Assembly (NCBI RefSeq): GCF_018881595.1
Contig: NZ_JACVQA010000001.1
Coordinates: forward strand, 123,625 to 187,624
Length of the DNA: 64,000 bases
Reading direction: 5' to 3'
Source: Polynucleobacter sp. UK-Gri1-W3
GTDB taxonomy: Bacteria > Pseudomonadota > Gammaproteobacteria > Burkholderiales > Burkholderiaceae
Each line of letters opens with the position of its first letter. The first letter of the stretch is position 1. A program made the translations under genes and the position numbers. Shown in pieces: positions 9,639-18,454 of this stretch. The notes beneath the pieces are model-generated. The model had not been told where the DNA came from. It saw only the letters and a program-made list of their open reading frames with translations, and searched no databases.

Positions 9639-10207
9639 GCACTTGCTCCTCTAAATTAATCATTCTGGATCGCGATGGCGTGATCAATGAAGATAGCGAT
9701 GATTATGTAAAGTCAGTGGACGAATGGATTCCTCTTCCAGGAAGTCTAGAAGCTATTGCCTTGCTGAATCAAGCAGGTTATCAAATTACCGTCGCCACTA
9801 ATCAGTCTGGTCTCTCAAGAGGCTATTTCACAATTAGTGATTTACATGCCATGCATAGCAAGATGGATGCCCTGCTCAAACCGTTAGGCGGTCGTATCGA
9901 TAGCATCTTTTTTTGCCCCCATCAGGATGCGCATCAGTGTGATTGTCGTAAACCTTTACCAGGCATGATGAAAGAAATTGCTCTACGCTACAAAAAGACG
10001 GATAGTGTTAAACCGTTAACCGGTGTGCCAATAGTAGGTGATTCTTTGCGTGATCTCGAGGCTGGAGTAGCCTTAGGAGCAACCCCCCATTTAGTGCTCA
10101 CCGGCAAGGGCGAAAAGACTCTCGCAAAAGGTAAGCTTCCAGAAGGAACGCAAATTCATGCTGACCTCCTGGCATTTGCACATGCACTTTTAGAAAATAA
10201 GGTTTAG
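9635..10207 (+). CDS. gmhB: D-glycero-beta-D-manno-heptose-1,7-bisphosphate 7-phosphatase
   Basis: A HAD-superfamily phosphatase that removes the 7-phosphate from heptose bisphosphate during synthesis of ADP-heptose for the LPS inner core. Asp12 and Asp14 form the DRDGV nucleophile motif, NQSGLSRGYF carries motif II, and VGDSLRDLEAG is motif IV. A zinc site typical of GmhB is seen as C-x-H-x5-C-x-C (Cys94, His96, Cys102, Cys104). The 190-residue length fits. It sits between glyS and plsC, a common betaproteobacterial arrangement. Related histidinol phosphatases share the fold, but the context and zinc site favour GmhB. Confidence 0.92.
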   Translation: MSTCSSKLIILDRDGVINEDSDDYVKSVDEWIPLPGSLEAIALLNQAGYQITVATNQSGLSRGYFTISDLHAMHSKMDALLKPLGGRIDSIFFCPHQDAHQCDCRKPLPGMMKEIALRYKKTDSVKPLTGVPIVGDSLRDLEAGVALGATPHLVLTGKGEKTLAKGKLPEGTQIHADLLAFAHALLENKV

Positions 10208-10214
10208 ACCAATC

Positions 10215-10949
10215 TTGAAATTGTTCCGTTCCATCCTCTTTGCTTTATTTTTAGTCGTATTCACGCCTATTTGGTCAGTCTTATGCATGCTGGCTTTTCC
10301 ATTCCTAAGCCCAGAAAACCGTTACACCTTTATTGGGCTTTGGAACAAAATCGTTATCGCTTTATTAAAACCATTATGCGGAATTCATTATGAAATTCGT
10401 GGCATGGAAAATATGCGGGCTGTACTTAATGAGCGTGTCATCATTCTTAGTAAGCATCAGTCCGCCTATGAAACGATTGCTTACATCGCATTACTGCCAA
10501 AGCAGCTTTGCTTTGTCTTTAAGCGTGAATTACTCTGGATTCCCTTTTTTGGCTGGGCACTAGCATTACTAAAAATGATCCACATTAATCGCTCTAATAA
10601 GCAGACTGCAGCCCATTCAGTGGCCACTCAAGGCCGTAAACGCTTGAGCGAAGGCAAGTGGATCATGCTCTTTCCGGAAGGTACAAGGACACCTATCGGC
10701 TCAAATAAACCTTATCGCAAGGGTGGGGCACGCCTTGCTAGCGCGACTGATGCCTTAGTGATTCCCATTGCGCACAACGCTGGTCGCTGTTGGCCAAAGA
10801 ATAGCTTTATCAAGGAACCTGGCACAGTCATTTTCTCAATTGGGCCAGCAATTAGCTCAGCGAATAAATCAGCAGAAGAACTACAAAGAGAAGTAGAGGG
10901 TTGGATTGAAGCTGAAATGCGCGTGATTGACCCCAGCGCTTACCAATAA
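10215..10949 (+). CDS. plsC: 1-acyl-sn-glycerol-3-phosphate acyltransferase
   Basis: A membrane-bound acyltransferase that converts lysophosphatidic acid to phosphatidic acid in phospholipid synthesis. The 244-residue product starts at TTG 10215, supported by an N-terminal membrane segment that would be lost with any later start. The acceptor motif FPEGTRTPIGSNKPYRKGG is standard. The catalytic motif reads KHQSAYE (His81, Glu86), so it is HX4E instead of the textbook HX4D. It ends one base before the convergent rsmA stop. Confidence 0.9.
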   Translation: MKLFRSILFALFLVVFTPIWSVLCMLAFPFLSPENRYTFIGLWNKIVIALLKPLCGIHYEIRGMENMRAVLNERVIILSKHQSAYETIAYIALLPKQLCFVFKRELLWIPFFGWALALLKMIHINRSNKQTAAHSVATQGRKRLSEGKWIMLFPEGTRTPIGSNKPYRKGGARLASATDALVIPIAHNAGRCWPKNSFIKEPGTVIFSIGPAISSANKSAEELQREVEGWIEAEMRVIDPSAYQ

Positions 10950-10950
10950 A

Positions 10951-11727
10951 TTACGAGGCAAGAATTTTTGCCCACTCGATATAGCGATCAACAGAAATAT
11001 CCTGAGCTCTTGCTTTGAGCTCCGCTTCAGTCAGTTTCAATCTATCTGCAAAAGCACTTAAGTTGGTACGTAACATTTTTCTTCTTTGAGAAAAGGCTGC
11101 GGCTACCACTTTCTCCAAAGAGTTCCATTGCGCATCAGATAACGCAAAATTTCTTCTTGGAATCATTCGTACAACAGCAGAATTCACTTTAGGCTGAGGA
11201 TCAAAGGCCTCTGGTGGAACCTCTAATACCAGCTCCATGTCATAGCGAGCCTGAAGCATCACGGATAGGCGACTAAAGTCTGAGCCCCCTGCCTTTGCCA
11301 CCATTCGCTCCACCACCTCTGCTTGCAACATAAATACCTGCTCATCAATATGACTTGCAGCGGCCACCAGATGAAACAGTAGTGGAGATGAGATGTTGTA
11401 TGGCAGATTACCAACTACCTTACACAAGTCTTGCTTAGCAGCACGATTCTGTGCCCATGCCAAGAAATCGAATTTAAGGGCATCACCCTCAATTACAGTA
11501 AGCCCTTTGAGATTTTTCTCATTCCAAAAAGCTACTAAATCACGATCAATTTCAAGAAGGTCTAAATGATCTAGATTGCTTAGCAAAGGAAGGGTTAATG
11601 CACCAAGACCGGGTCCGATTTCAATGACATGCATATCTGAACCGGGATTGATAAGCGCCACAATGGAGTAAATAATTCCGCTATCCTGCAGAAAATTTTG
11701 ACCAAATCGTTTGCGAGCCTGATGCAT
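10951..11727 (-). CDS. rsmA: 16S rRNA dimethyladenosine transferase RsmA (KsgA)
   Basis: RsmA dimethylates two adjacent adenosines in the helix 45 loop of 16S rRNA using S-adenosylmethionine. The 258-residue product shows the family landmarks: RKRFGQNFLQD at the N-terminus, the SAM-binding VIEIGPGLGALTLPL, and the catalytic GNLPYNISSPLLFHL. A C-terminal substrate-binding domain contains FSQRRKMLRTNL. It is the last gene of the reverse lptD-surA-pdxA-rsmA operon, three bases downstream of pdxA. The same order is known from many Gram-negative genomes. Confidence 0.97.
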   Translation of the reverse strand: MHQARKRFGQNFLQDSGIIYSIVALINPGSDMHVIEIGPGLGALTLPLLSNLDHLDLLEIDRDLVAFWNEKNLKGLTVIEGDALKFDFLAWAQNRAAKQDLCKVVGNLPYNISSPLLFHLVAAASHIDEQVFMLQAEVVERMVAKAGGSDFSRLSVMLQARYDMELVLEVPPEAFDPQPKVNSAVVRMIPRRNFALSDAQWNSLEKVVAAAFSQRRKMLRTNLSAFADRLKLTEAELKARAQDISVDRYIEWAKILAS

Positions 11728-11730
11728 GTA

Positions 11731-12741
11731 TTAGCCTTGCCTTCGTTGATTAAGTGCTAACTCATAAGCTAAGCACAAAGCCTCAAGCATGCTACCTGAG
11801 TCAGCAATTCCCTTGCCGGCAATATCTAAAGCCGTTCCATGATCTACTGAGGTGCGGATGATCGGCAATCCTAATGTAACGTTTACTCCATTGCCAAAAG
11901 TAACGAATTTGAACGGTGCCAAACCTTGATCGTGATACATCGCAATAAAAGCGTCTACTTGCGCAACGGAAGCTGGGTCGAACATCGTATCGCCAGGATA
12001 AGGACCGGAAACATGGATACCCAACTTCTTAGCCGCTTCAATTGCTGGCGAAATAATTTCAATTTCTTCGCGGCCTAGATACCCAGACTCTCCTGCATGA
12101 GGATTTAGACCTGCCACCCGTATGAGAGGCTTGGCGATTCCGAATTTCTTTTGCAAGTCTTGGTTAACAATTTGAATTGTTTCCAATATCAAGTCGTAGC
12201 TCAGCGCTTGTGGAACACTCTTCAGAGGAAGATGGGTGGTAGCGAGAGCAACGCGTAAGTCTCTTGGCGCCTTAAGGCCTAAAAAGCCACTAGGCAAGGA
12301 TGCACATAACATCATCACAACATGGGAGACCTTACAACGCTGTACAAGATACTCTGTATGCCCAGTAAAAGGGGTCCCAGCATCGTTAATAATACTTTTC
12401 TGCAGTGGTGCAGTCACCATCGCATCAAAGCGCCCCTGAAGGCAACCATCAATTGCCTGATTTAACAAACTAACAACGTAATGTGAATTATTTGAATCCA
12501 GAATCCCCGGGACTGAAGGCACTCCAAGCGCGAGAGACTGAATGTGTAATCGACTAGATAACTCAGGGCTGAGATTTTTTGGCAGCCCTAATAAATGATC
12601 GTTACCTAACAATGTGACTTGAGCGTCAGAATGTTTACGGAGAAACTCAAGCGAAGCCGCTAAAGAAACTTCTGGTCCAATACCGGCTGGTTCGCCGGTA
12701 CTTACAACGAGATTAACGAGGTGCGCTGCTTGCTGCATCAT
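11731..12741 (-). CDS. pdxA: 4-hydroxythreonine-4-phosphate dehydrogenase
   Basis: PdxA oxidises 4-phosphohydroxy-L-threonine in the DXP-dependent pyridoxal phosphate pathway. The 336-residue protein carries STGEPAGIGPEVS near its N-terminus and the metal-ligand histidine motifs TPFTGHTEYL, NPHAGESGYLGREE and AMYHDQGLAPFK. The proposed ATG at 12741 makes the gene overlap surA by 29 bases. The second codon is also ATG, so the precise start is uncertain by one residue. It belongs to the lptD-surA-pdxA-rsmA operon. Confidence 0.96.
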   Translation of the reverse strand: MMQQAAHLVNLVVSTGEPAGIGPEVSLAASLEFLRKHSDAQVTLLGNDHLLGLPKNLSPELSSRLHIQSLALGVPSVPGILDSNNSHYVVSLLNQAIDGCLQGRFDAMVTAPLQKSIINDAGTPFTGHTEYLVQRCKVSHVVMMLCASLPSGFLGLKAPRDLRVALATTHLPLKSVPQALSYDLILETIQIVNQDLQKKFGIAKPLIRVAGLNPHAGESGYLGREEIEIISPAIEAAKKLGIHVSGPYPGDTMFDPASVAQVDAFIAMYHDQGLAPFKFVTFGNGVNVTLGLPIIRTSVDHGTALDIAGKGIADSGSMLEALCLAYELALNQRRQG

Positions 12742-14167
12742 CCACGTTCAGAATTTTAACAGTTGCGTTATCACGCAGCTCACGCATCCATTCTTGATAA
12801 GCTTGATCAAACTTTCTTTCTCGAATTGCTGCGCGTGCAAATTGACGTTGCTTCTCGACAGTAAGCTGGCCTTCGCGACGGTCTAGCACCTGAATCAAAT
12901 GCCAACCAAACTCAGTTTTAACCGGATTGCTAACCTCACCAATTTGCAAGCGATTCATAGCTTGCTCGAACTCTGGAACTAAATCGCCAGGACTCATCCA
13001 ACCTAGGTCGCCACCATTAGCTGCTGACCCATCTTCAGAGTATTTTTTTGCAAGCTCTGCAAAATCTGCAGTTTTAACACGTATCTGATCACGATATCCT
13101 TGCAAGCGTCTCTCTGCATCTTGATCGCTCAAGCCAGCACGACTTCTGAGCAAAATATGGCGAGATAAAGTTTGTGTAATGGGAATGTTCTGGGGGGTGG
13201 TTGTCCCAGCATCTGGGGCACTAGCTTGTTGGGGTGACGGACTCGCGCCTGCGGCACGGCGATCTAAAACCTTGAGGACGTGGTAGCCAGCAGGACTCTT
13301 CACAACAGCACTAGCAACTTGCCCACCACCAGTATTACGAACAGCTTCATAAAATAATTGCGGCAAACGATCGGGGGTGCGATAGCCCAAATCTTGGAAC
13401 TTAATCTTTGGATTTTCTTTTGCAGCCATTGCCCCTAATTGCAAGAAATCAACATCACCGCGGGCATCACGCAATAAAGCATCGGCCTTCTTCTTGGCCT
13501 CTGCTTGGGCACCAGCTCCAGCAGCAGGATCTGCCGGAATAAAGATTTGAGCTACATCGATCTCCTCTGGCTCTCCTTTTGCTGCTGGGGTTGATCGTGG
13601 TGCGCCACCAGAAGTCATAGCTTTTGTTCGTTCAGCAATAAAGTTATCGATTTCAGCATCGGATATCTTCAACTTACCTTCAACCTCGCGCTCCCGATAA
13701 CGAGAGACAATGACATCGTCGCGCAACATCTCTTTATAGCGCTCAAATGTACTCCCAGAAGCAATGACCTTAGCTTTGAATTCTGCATAACTTAACTTGT
13801 TCTTAGCAGCAATGTCGCCAATAATTTTGTCCAGCTCTTTATTGGTAACTCTCACCCCTTCTTGATCAGCATTTTGCAATTGAATTTTTTCCAAAATAAG
13901 GCGATCTAGAATTGCTTGTCGAACTGTTCCATCTTCAGGCAGCTTTACGCCTTGCTTTTTAAGTGCAGCAATTCGATCATCGATTTCCTTACGTGTTACA
14001 TAACCCGTATTGACCACTGCTGCGACACCATCAATATTGCGAATCTTGCCTTCCGCAGTTGCACTTGTCTTTGCTGAATCTTGTGCAAATGGGGTGTTCG
14101 CCAATAATCCAAAGCCAAGGAAAATGGCATAGATGCTAATTTGTTTAAAACGATTCATACAAAGCAT
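12713..14167 (-). CDS. surA: Periplasmic chaperone and peptidyl-prolyl isomerase SurA
   Basis: SurA escorts unfolded outer-membrane proteins, including LptD, across the periplasm. A hydrophobic N-terminus ending in NTPFAQDSA looks like a Sec signal peptide. It is followed by a chaperone domain (about residues 45-190) and two parvulin domains, the second one clear from SRHILLRSRAGL and GGDLGWMSPGDLVPEFEQAM. The linker within and before the parvulin domains is rich in Ala, Gly and Pro. Its ATG overlaps the lptD stop as TAATG, so lptD and surA are translationally coupled. A second in-frame ATG three codons later is possible. Confidence 0.95.
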   Translation of the reverse strand: MLCMNRFKQISIYAIFLGFGLLANTPFAQDSAKTSATAEGKIRNIDGVAAVVNTGYVTRKEIDDRIAALKKQGVKLPEDGTVRQAILDRLILEKIQLQNADQEGVRVTNKELDKIIGDIAAKNKLSYAEFKAKVIASGSTFERYKEMLRDDVIVSRYREREVEGKLKISDAEIDNFIAERTKAMTSGGAPRSTPAAKGEPEEIDVAQIFIPADPAAGAGAQAEAKKKADALLRDARGDVDFLQLGAMAAKENPKIKFQDLGYRTPDRLPQLFYEAVRNTGGGQVASAVVKSPAGYHVLKVLDRRAAGASPSPQQASAPDAGTTTPQNIPITQTLSRHILLRSRAGLSDQDAERRLQGYRDQIRVKTADFAELAKKYSEDGSAANGGDLGWMSPGDLVPEFEQAMNRLQIGEVSNPVKTEFGWHLIQVLDRREGQLTVEKQRQFARAAIRERKFDQAYQEWMRELRDNATVKILNVDDAASSAPR

Positions 14168-16689
14168 TATTGATAGTTCTCGTATGTTGAAGGTGGTATA
14201 GGCTTAGAGGTAGGCATATATCCAGGAACATTTAGCTTCATGATATCAACTGGATTGCTTCCAGCGCTACCAAAGCCCTTAAATTCGACCTGAAAGAGCA
14301 CTTGGGTAGTGGTTATTTGAGAAGTATTCAAGACTTGAGAATAAGCCCCTCTGAATGTCCAGCAATCCCTGTTCCATTCAAGGGCCACCAAGGTATTTAA
14401 GGTCTTAGTAGTCAAGGCATCGTAGCCCCAACGGCCTAGAACAGAAATTTCCCGGGTAATAGGCCATTGACCAGAAATATTGTATTGATCCGTTGTAGTG
14501 GATGCAGGTACGAATGTTTGATTATTTTGAACTGATGCCTGCACTGGTGGGGACCAAACGTTGCGGTAGCCGAAATTTAAACTTCTTCCCTGGGTCGGAC
14601 GCCAACTACCGCCAATAGTAGTTTGAACAAAACGATTGAGCTGAGTGTTGTACTGACCAAATACATCCGCACTGAAATTACCAAGCAGACGCACAGAGCC
14701 TGAGCCCAATGTATCTGAATAAGTAGTGGGATTCAAAATAGTACCGTTCAAACCAACTCGCTGTCCAGCGAACTGCTGCTTTTGAGCAAGGGTGACACTG
14801 GCGCGCTCTGATCCTGTATTGGCCTCAATCATGCGACTTGTTAGTCCAAGCGTGGCTGCATTGGCGTCTGCAATGCGGTCGTTACCAATAAAGGTATTTT
14901 CACTAAAGATTTGGGAAACGCCAAAGCCCGCATCCGCCGTGTCAAATATTGGCGTCTGCGCTTGACTCTGATAAGGCGTATAAACATAAAAAGCACGAGG
15001 CTCCATAGTCAGCAACATATCCCGGCCAAAGAAACCTTTTAATTCTGAGGCATCCCTTTCGAAAGCTAATGCTGAATCCAAGCTAAAGGTTGGGATGGTG
15101 AATCCTTGTGCGACTGGTGCCCCACCCGTTACAAATGGAGTGGCGTTATACATATTTGATTGAAAGCTTACTTTTGGTGTGATGTAGTAGCCTGGGGTCA
15201 CCTGGGGTAAAGCCATAGCGCCTTTAATAACCGTTCTATCCGCTTGGCTATAAACACCTGGGGCGGTAGACGATAAGTTTCCAGCAATGTTGTAAGAGAA
15301 TCTTGTGTAGTCAGCAGAAAAAGTAGTTGCTGGACCTGTTGGCAAAGTAACATACTTGCCACTTGTATCGGCGACCGCTGGAGTTAATCGATTGTTGTAT
15401 GCAGCTGTAATGTTTGGCAATACGTTATATGGCGCCTGAACTATATTAGTTGGATCAGGTTGCAAAGTTTGAAATGTTAATGCCCTAGCTGACACCATCC
15501 AATTGCTTAAGCTTCCTGTTAACCCTTTAGTGGTTCCCACCTCCTGACGAAACTGACTTGTAACAGCCCCTGCGATACTCTGCGAAAAATCAGTTGGATA
15601 TAAATTATCCGAAACACGTGCGATATTTGCATAGCCTGACCATGAGCCCGGCATTGGAATGCCGCCAGGACCTGTACCGCCACTAAATACTTGTCGTTGT
15701 TGAAAATCATATTTCCAGCGGCTAGTACCGGTTTTTTTATCGTACGACATATATTCACCCATCGCAGTTCCAGAATAGAGGGTATCCAAGTAGCGATATT
15801 GAGCGCCAAGCATTGCACCGCGATGATTCATGTAGCGAGGCAATAAAAGTAGGTCGCGATTAGGGGCGATATTGACATAGTAAGGCTGGGTAATATCAAG
15901 GCCGTTATTTGAGTTATAGCCAGCGACTGGAGCAAGTAAACCTGAACGGCGTTGCCCACCAGTGGGCGCTGTGAAATACGGAACATATGCAATGGGTACA
16001 TCAAAGAAGCGCATTACACCGTGCGTTCCCACCATTTCTTTTTGTTCATTATCAATCTCTATAGTACTGGCTGAAAAATACCAATCCATATTTTGCGGAG
16101 TACATGTGGTGTAGGTCGCTTTATCAAAGACAAAGACATCAGCATTTTCAATCGTTAATTTTTTTGCAGTGCCATTGCCACCGTTGTCTCTCAATTCATA
16201 TGCAGCGGGCTCCATGGAACCCTCGCGTGCATCCACTTTAAAAGTTCCCTTAGGTCCTTTAAAGGTTACATTCCCTTTGGAGAGCTCTGCATTTCCCAAT
16301 AAATCAGCAACGTCAGTATCGGGGTTATAAGTAATTTCATCTGCCTTAATAACGCCACCATTGCGACGAATTTGGGCTCGCCCCTTTAAATGCATATCGC
16401 GATCAACAGTTCCATTAATTGAATCGCTTGAGGTGAATGTCAAAGCCTCTCCATCATTGATGGGTTTACCAACTCGAAGCTGATCATCTACCTTTAAAAC
16501 AGTAACATTACCCCGATCTGGTAATAAAACGGTATTGGAATTAGCTTGCGCATTTGCTGGCAAAGGAGCAGGCGCTTGAGCACGTCCGCAAAGGGCAAAT
16601 TGAAGCAATGCAACCCCCATCATTACGCGCAGGGTTACATGCAAAAAAAGAGGGGCGCAAAGGCCGGCGCGACGGCGATAATGACTCAT
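14167..16689 (-). CDS. lptD: LPS-assembly outer-membrane protein LptD
   Basis: LptD is the outer-membrane beta-barrel that, with LptE, inserts lipopolysaccharide into the outer leaflet. The 840-residue product has a long N-terminal signal region ending near LCGRAQAPAP and an OstA-like periplasmic domain at about residues 75-160 (GGVIKADEITYNPDTDVADL). The large LptD barrel domain follows to the C-terminus. After the signal I see only two cysteines, in YTTCTPQNMDW and NRDCWTFRGAY, against four in E. coli. It begins only 33 bases from the divergent amgK start. Confidence 0.95.
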   Translation of the reverse strand: MSHYRRRAGLCAPLFLHVTLRVMMGVALLQFALCGRAQAPAPLPANAQANSNTVLLPDRGNVTVLKVDDQLRVGKPINDGEALTFTSSDSINGTVDRDMHLKGRAQIRRNGGVIKADEITYNPDTDVADLLGNAELSKGNVTFKGPKGTFKVDAREGSMEPAAYELRDNGGNGTAKKLTIENADVFVFDKATYTTCTPQNMDWYFSASTIEIDNEQKEMVGTHGVMRFFDVPIAYVPYFTAPTGGQRRSGLLAPVAGYNSNNGLDITQPYYVNIAPNRDLLLLPRYMNHRGAMLGAQYRYLDTLYSGTAMGEYMSYDKKTGTSRWKYDFQQRQVFSGGTGPGGIPMPGSWSGYANIARVSDNLYPTDFSQSIAGAVTSQFRQEVGTTKGLTGSLSNWMVSARALTFQTLQPDPTNIVQAPYNVLPNITAAYNNRLTPAVADTSGKYVTLPTGPATTFSADYTRFSYNIAGNLSSTAPGVYSQADRTVIKGAMALPQVTPGYYITPKVSFQSNMYNATPFVTGGAPVAQGFTIPTFSLDSALAFERDASELKGFFGRDMLLTMEPRAFYVYTPYQSQAQTPIFDTADAGFGVSQIFSENTFIGNDRIADANAATLGLTSRMIEANTGSERASVTLAQKQQFAGQRVGLNGTILNPTTYSDTLGSGSVRLLGNFSADVFGQYNTQLNRFVQTTIGGSWRPTQGRSLNFGYRNVWSPPVQASVQNNQTFVPASTTTDQYNISGQWPITREISVLGRWGYDALTTKTLNTLVALEWNRDCWTFRGAYSQVLNTSQITTTQVLFQVEFKGFGSAGSNPVDIMKLNVPGYMPTSKPIPPSTYENYQ

Positions 16690-16722
16690 AGATCCAGACC
16701 CGCCTTATTATACGAATCGACC

Positions 16723-17724
16723 ATGACTGACTTACGCTTAAACACCCTCCGCAGCTGGCTAAAAGCCCTGGAAGCTAGCTGGCAATTAGATCTCGACTCT
16801 CTGACGCCTGCCTCGGCTGATGCCAGCTTTCGACGCTATTTCCGAATTGAGTCCAAAAAGCCCGGTTTTGGGACTTTGATCGTCATGGATGCCCCGCCCC
16901 AACATGAGCCTTTGGATGCCTTTATTCAGGTCGATTTATTACTCTCAGAGGCAGGCTTGAATGTGCCAAAAATCCTCGAGCAAAACCTTGCCGAAGGCTT
17001 CTTACTATTAAATGACTTAGGAACCAAAACCTACCTTGCTGAACTCACTAACGAGTCAGCGGATCATCTCTATAAAGATGCAACTCATGCATTAGTTCTG
17101 ATGCAATTGGCGAGTAAGCCAGATGTATTACCAAACTATGATGAAGCATTATTACAGCGAGAGTTGGATTTATTTCCAGAGTGGTATTTAAAAAAGCATC
17201 TCCAAACTGAACTCAATACGCAACAAGCTGAGCAACTCAAAAAATCTTTCGAACTCATTATTGAAAATAATCTAGCGCAAGCTAAAGTCTATGTTCATCG
17301 TGATTACCATTCTCGTAACTTGATGGTGACAGAAAAAAATAATCCTGGAGTGATTGACTTTCAGGACGCAGTATATGGGCCCATTACTTATGATGCCTCT
17401 TCATTGTGGCGCGATGCATACATTGCATGGCCGGAAGAACGTGTCATTGATTGGGTGATTAAGTTTTGGGAAGAAGGCCGTAAGGCCGGCCTGCCAATGC
17501 CAAATGATTTTGGGCAGTTCTATCGAGATTTTGAATGGATGGGCTTACAGCGCCACCTTAAGGTTCTGGGTATTTTTGCAAGGCTTTTTCATCGTGATGG
17601 CAAAGATGGATACCTTAAGGATATTCCACTTGTTTTGGAATATGCAATTGCTACTGCGAACCGCTATATTGAATTAAAACCGTTAGCTCGAATTCTAGAA
17701 TCCACTCGCACAAATAAAGGATGA
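16723..17724 (+). CDS. amgK: N-acetylmuramate/N-acetylglucosamine kinase, AmgK-type
   Basis: An aminoglycoside-phosphotransferase-fold sugar kinase of 333 residues. Kinase motifs include VYVHRDYHSRNLMV (catalytic Asp194, Asn199) and GVIDFQDAVYGP (Asp212). It lies directly upstream of a MurU-type nucleotidyltransferase and divergent from lptD, the same neighbourhood as the characterised amgK-murU pair of Pseudomonas putida. There AmgK phosphorylates recovered MurNAc at the anomeric position, bypassing de novo UDP-MurNAc synthesis. The specific function here is inferred from that context. The ATG at 16723 is chosen because an earlier in-frame ATG at 16681 would overlap lptD. Confidence 0.85.
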   Translation: MTDLRLNTLRSWLKALEASWQLDLDSLTPASADASFRRYFRIESKKPGFGTLIVMDAPPQHEPLDAFIQVDLLLSEAGLNVPKILEQNLAEGFLLLNDLGTKTYLAELTNESADHLYKDATHALVLMQLASKPDVLPNYDEALLQRELDLFPEWYLKKHLQTELNTQQAEQLKKSFELIIENNLAQAKVYVHRDYHSRNLMVTEKNNPGVIDFQDAVYGPITYDASSLWRDAYIAWPEERVIDWVIKFWEEGRKAGLPMPNDFGQFYRDFEWMGLQRHLKVLGIFARLFHRDGKDGYLKDIPLVLEYAIATANRYIELKPLARILESTRTNKG

Positions 17725-17737
17725 TTAGTAACTCCTG

Positions 17738-18454
17738 ATGAGTAAAAGTAATCTGATTCCTTGTTTTTTGCTTGCGGCCGGCAGAGGTGAGCGCATGCGT
17801 CCCCTTACGGATGATTTGCCAAAGCCCCTACTCTGTATTCAGAATAAATCTTTACTAGCATGGCATTTGGAGGCTTTGGTAAAGGCCCATATTCAAGACG
17901 TAGTCATTAATCACGCTTGGTTAGGTGAAAAAATTGAGGCCGCCCTAGGGGATGGAAAGCAATTCGGTCTTCACATTCAGTACTCCCCCGAAGGAAGTGC
18001 CCTGGAAACAGCCGGTGGAATTTGCAAGGCACTACCTATCATCGCTCCAGAAGACTACTTTTTAGTGATTAACGGGGATGTATTTAGCCCGAACTTACCA
18101 ATTTCTGAACTATTAGAAACGGCATCCCGGATGCGGATGGATGGTAGTAAGTCTTTGGCTCACTTATTGATGGTTCCAAACCCAGTCCAGCATCCTGAGG
18201 GGGATTTTTACCTCCAAGGCACAGTTCTAAGCAACACAGAATCCATTGGAGCCGAAAAACTCACCTTTTCTGGAATTGGGATTTATCACAAAGACCTCTT
18301 TAAAGACCTGGAATTCGGAGCACCAGCCAAGCTCGCGCCCCTTTTGAGATCTGCAATGGAGCAAAATAAAGTGTCTGGTGAAAAATATCTCGGTCCATGG
18401 CACGATGTAGGCACACCACAACGCTTACATGAGCTTAATGCAGCATATGAATAA
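17738..18454 (+). CDS. murU: N-acetylmuramate-1-phosphate uridylyltransferase, MurU-type
   Basis: A 238-residue sugar-phosphate nucleotidyltransferase. The N-terminal nucleotide-binding signature is FLLAAGRGERMRPLTDDLPK, and the metal-binding VINGDVF follows near residue 112. It follows the amgK-like gene after 13 bases. In characterised systems MurU converts MurNAc-1-phosphate to UDP-MurNAc. A mannose-1-phosphate guanylyltransferase-like activity is the main alternative on sequence alone, but the pairing with amgK favours MurU. Its 3' end overlaps the pepP start. Confidence 0.85.
   Translation: MSKSNLIPCFLLAAGRGERMRPLTDDLPKPLLCIQNKSLLAWHLEALVKAHIQDVVINHAWLGEKIEAALGDGKQFGLHIQYSPEGSALETAGGICKALPIIAPEDYFLVINGDVFSPNLPISELLETASRMRMDGSKSLAHLLMVPNPVQHPEGDFYLQGTVLSNTESIGAEKLTFSGIGIYHKDLFKDLEFGAPAKLAPLLRSAMEQNKVSGEKYLGPWHDVGTPQRLHELNAAYE

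Noticed and set aside
15519..15818. 99-codon reverse frame inside lptD
   Set aside because: Out of frame with lptD on the same strand, no domain and no start context.
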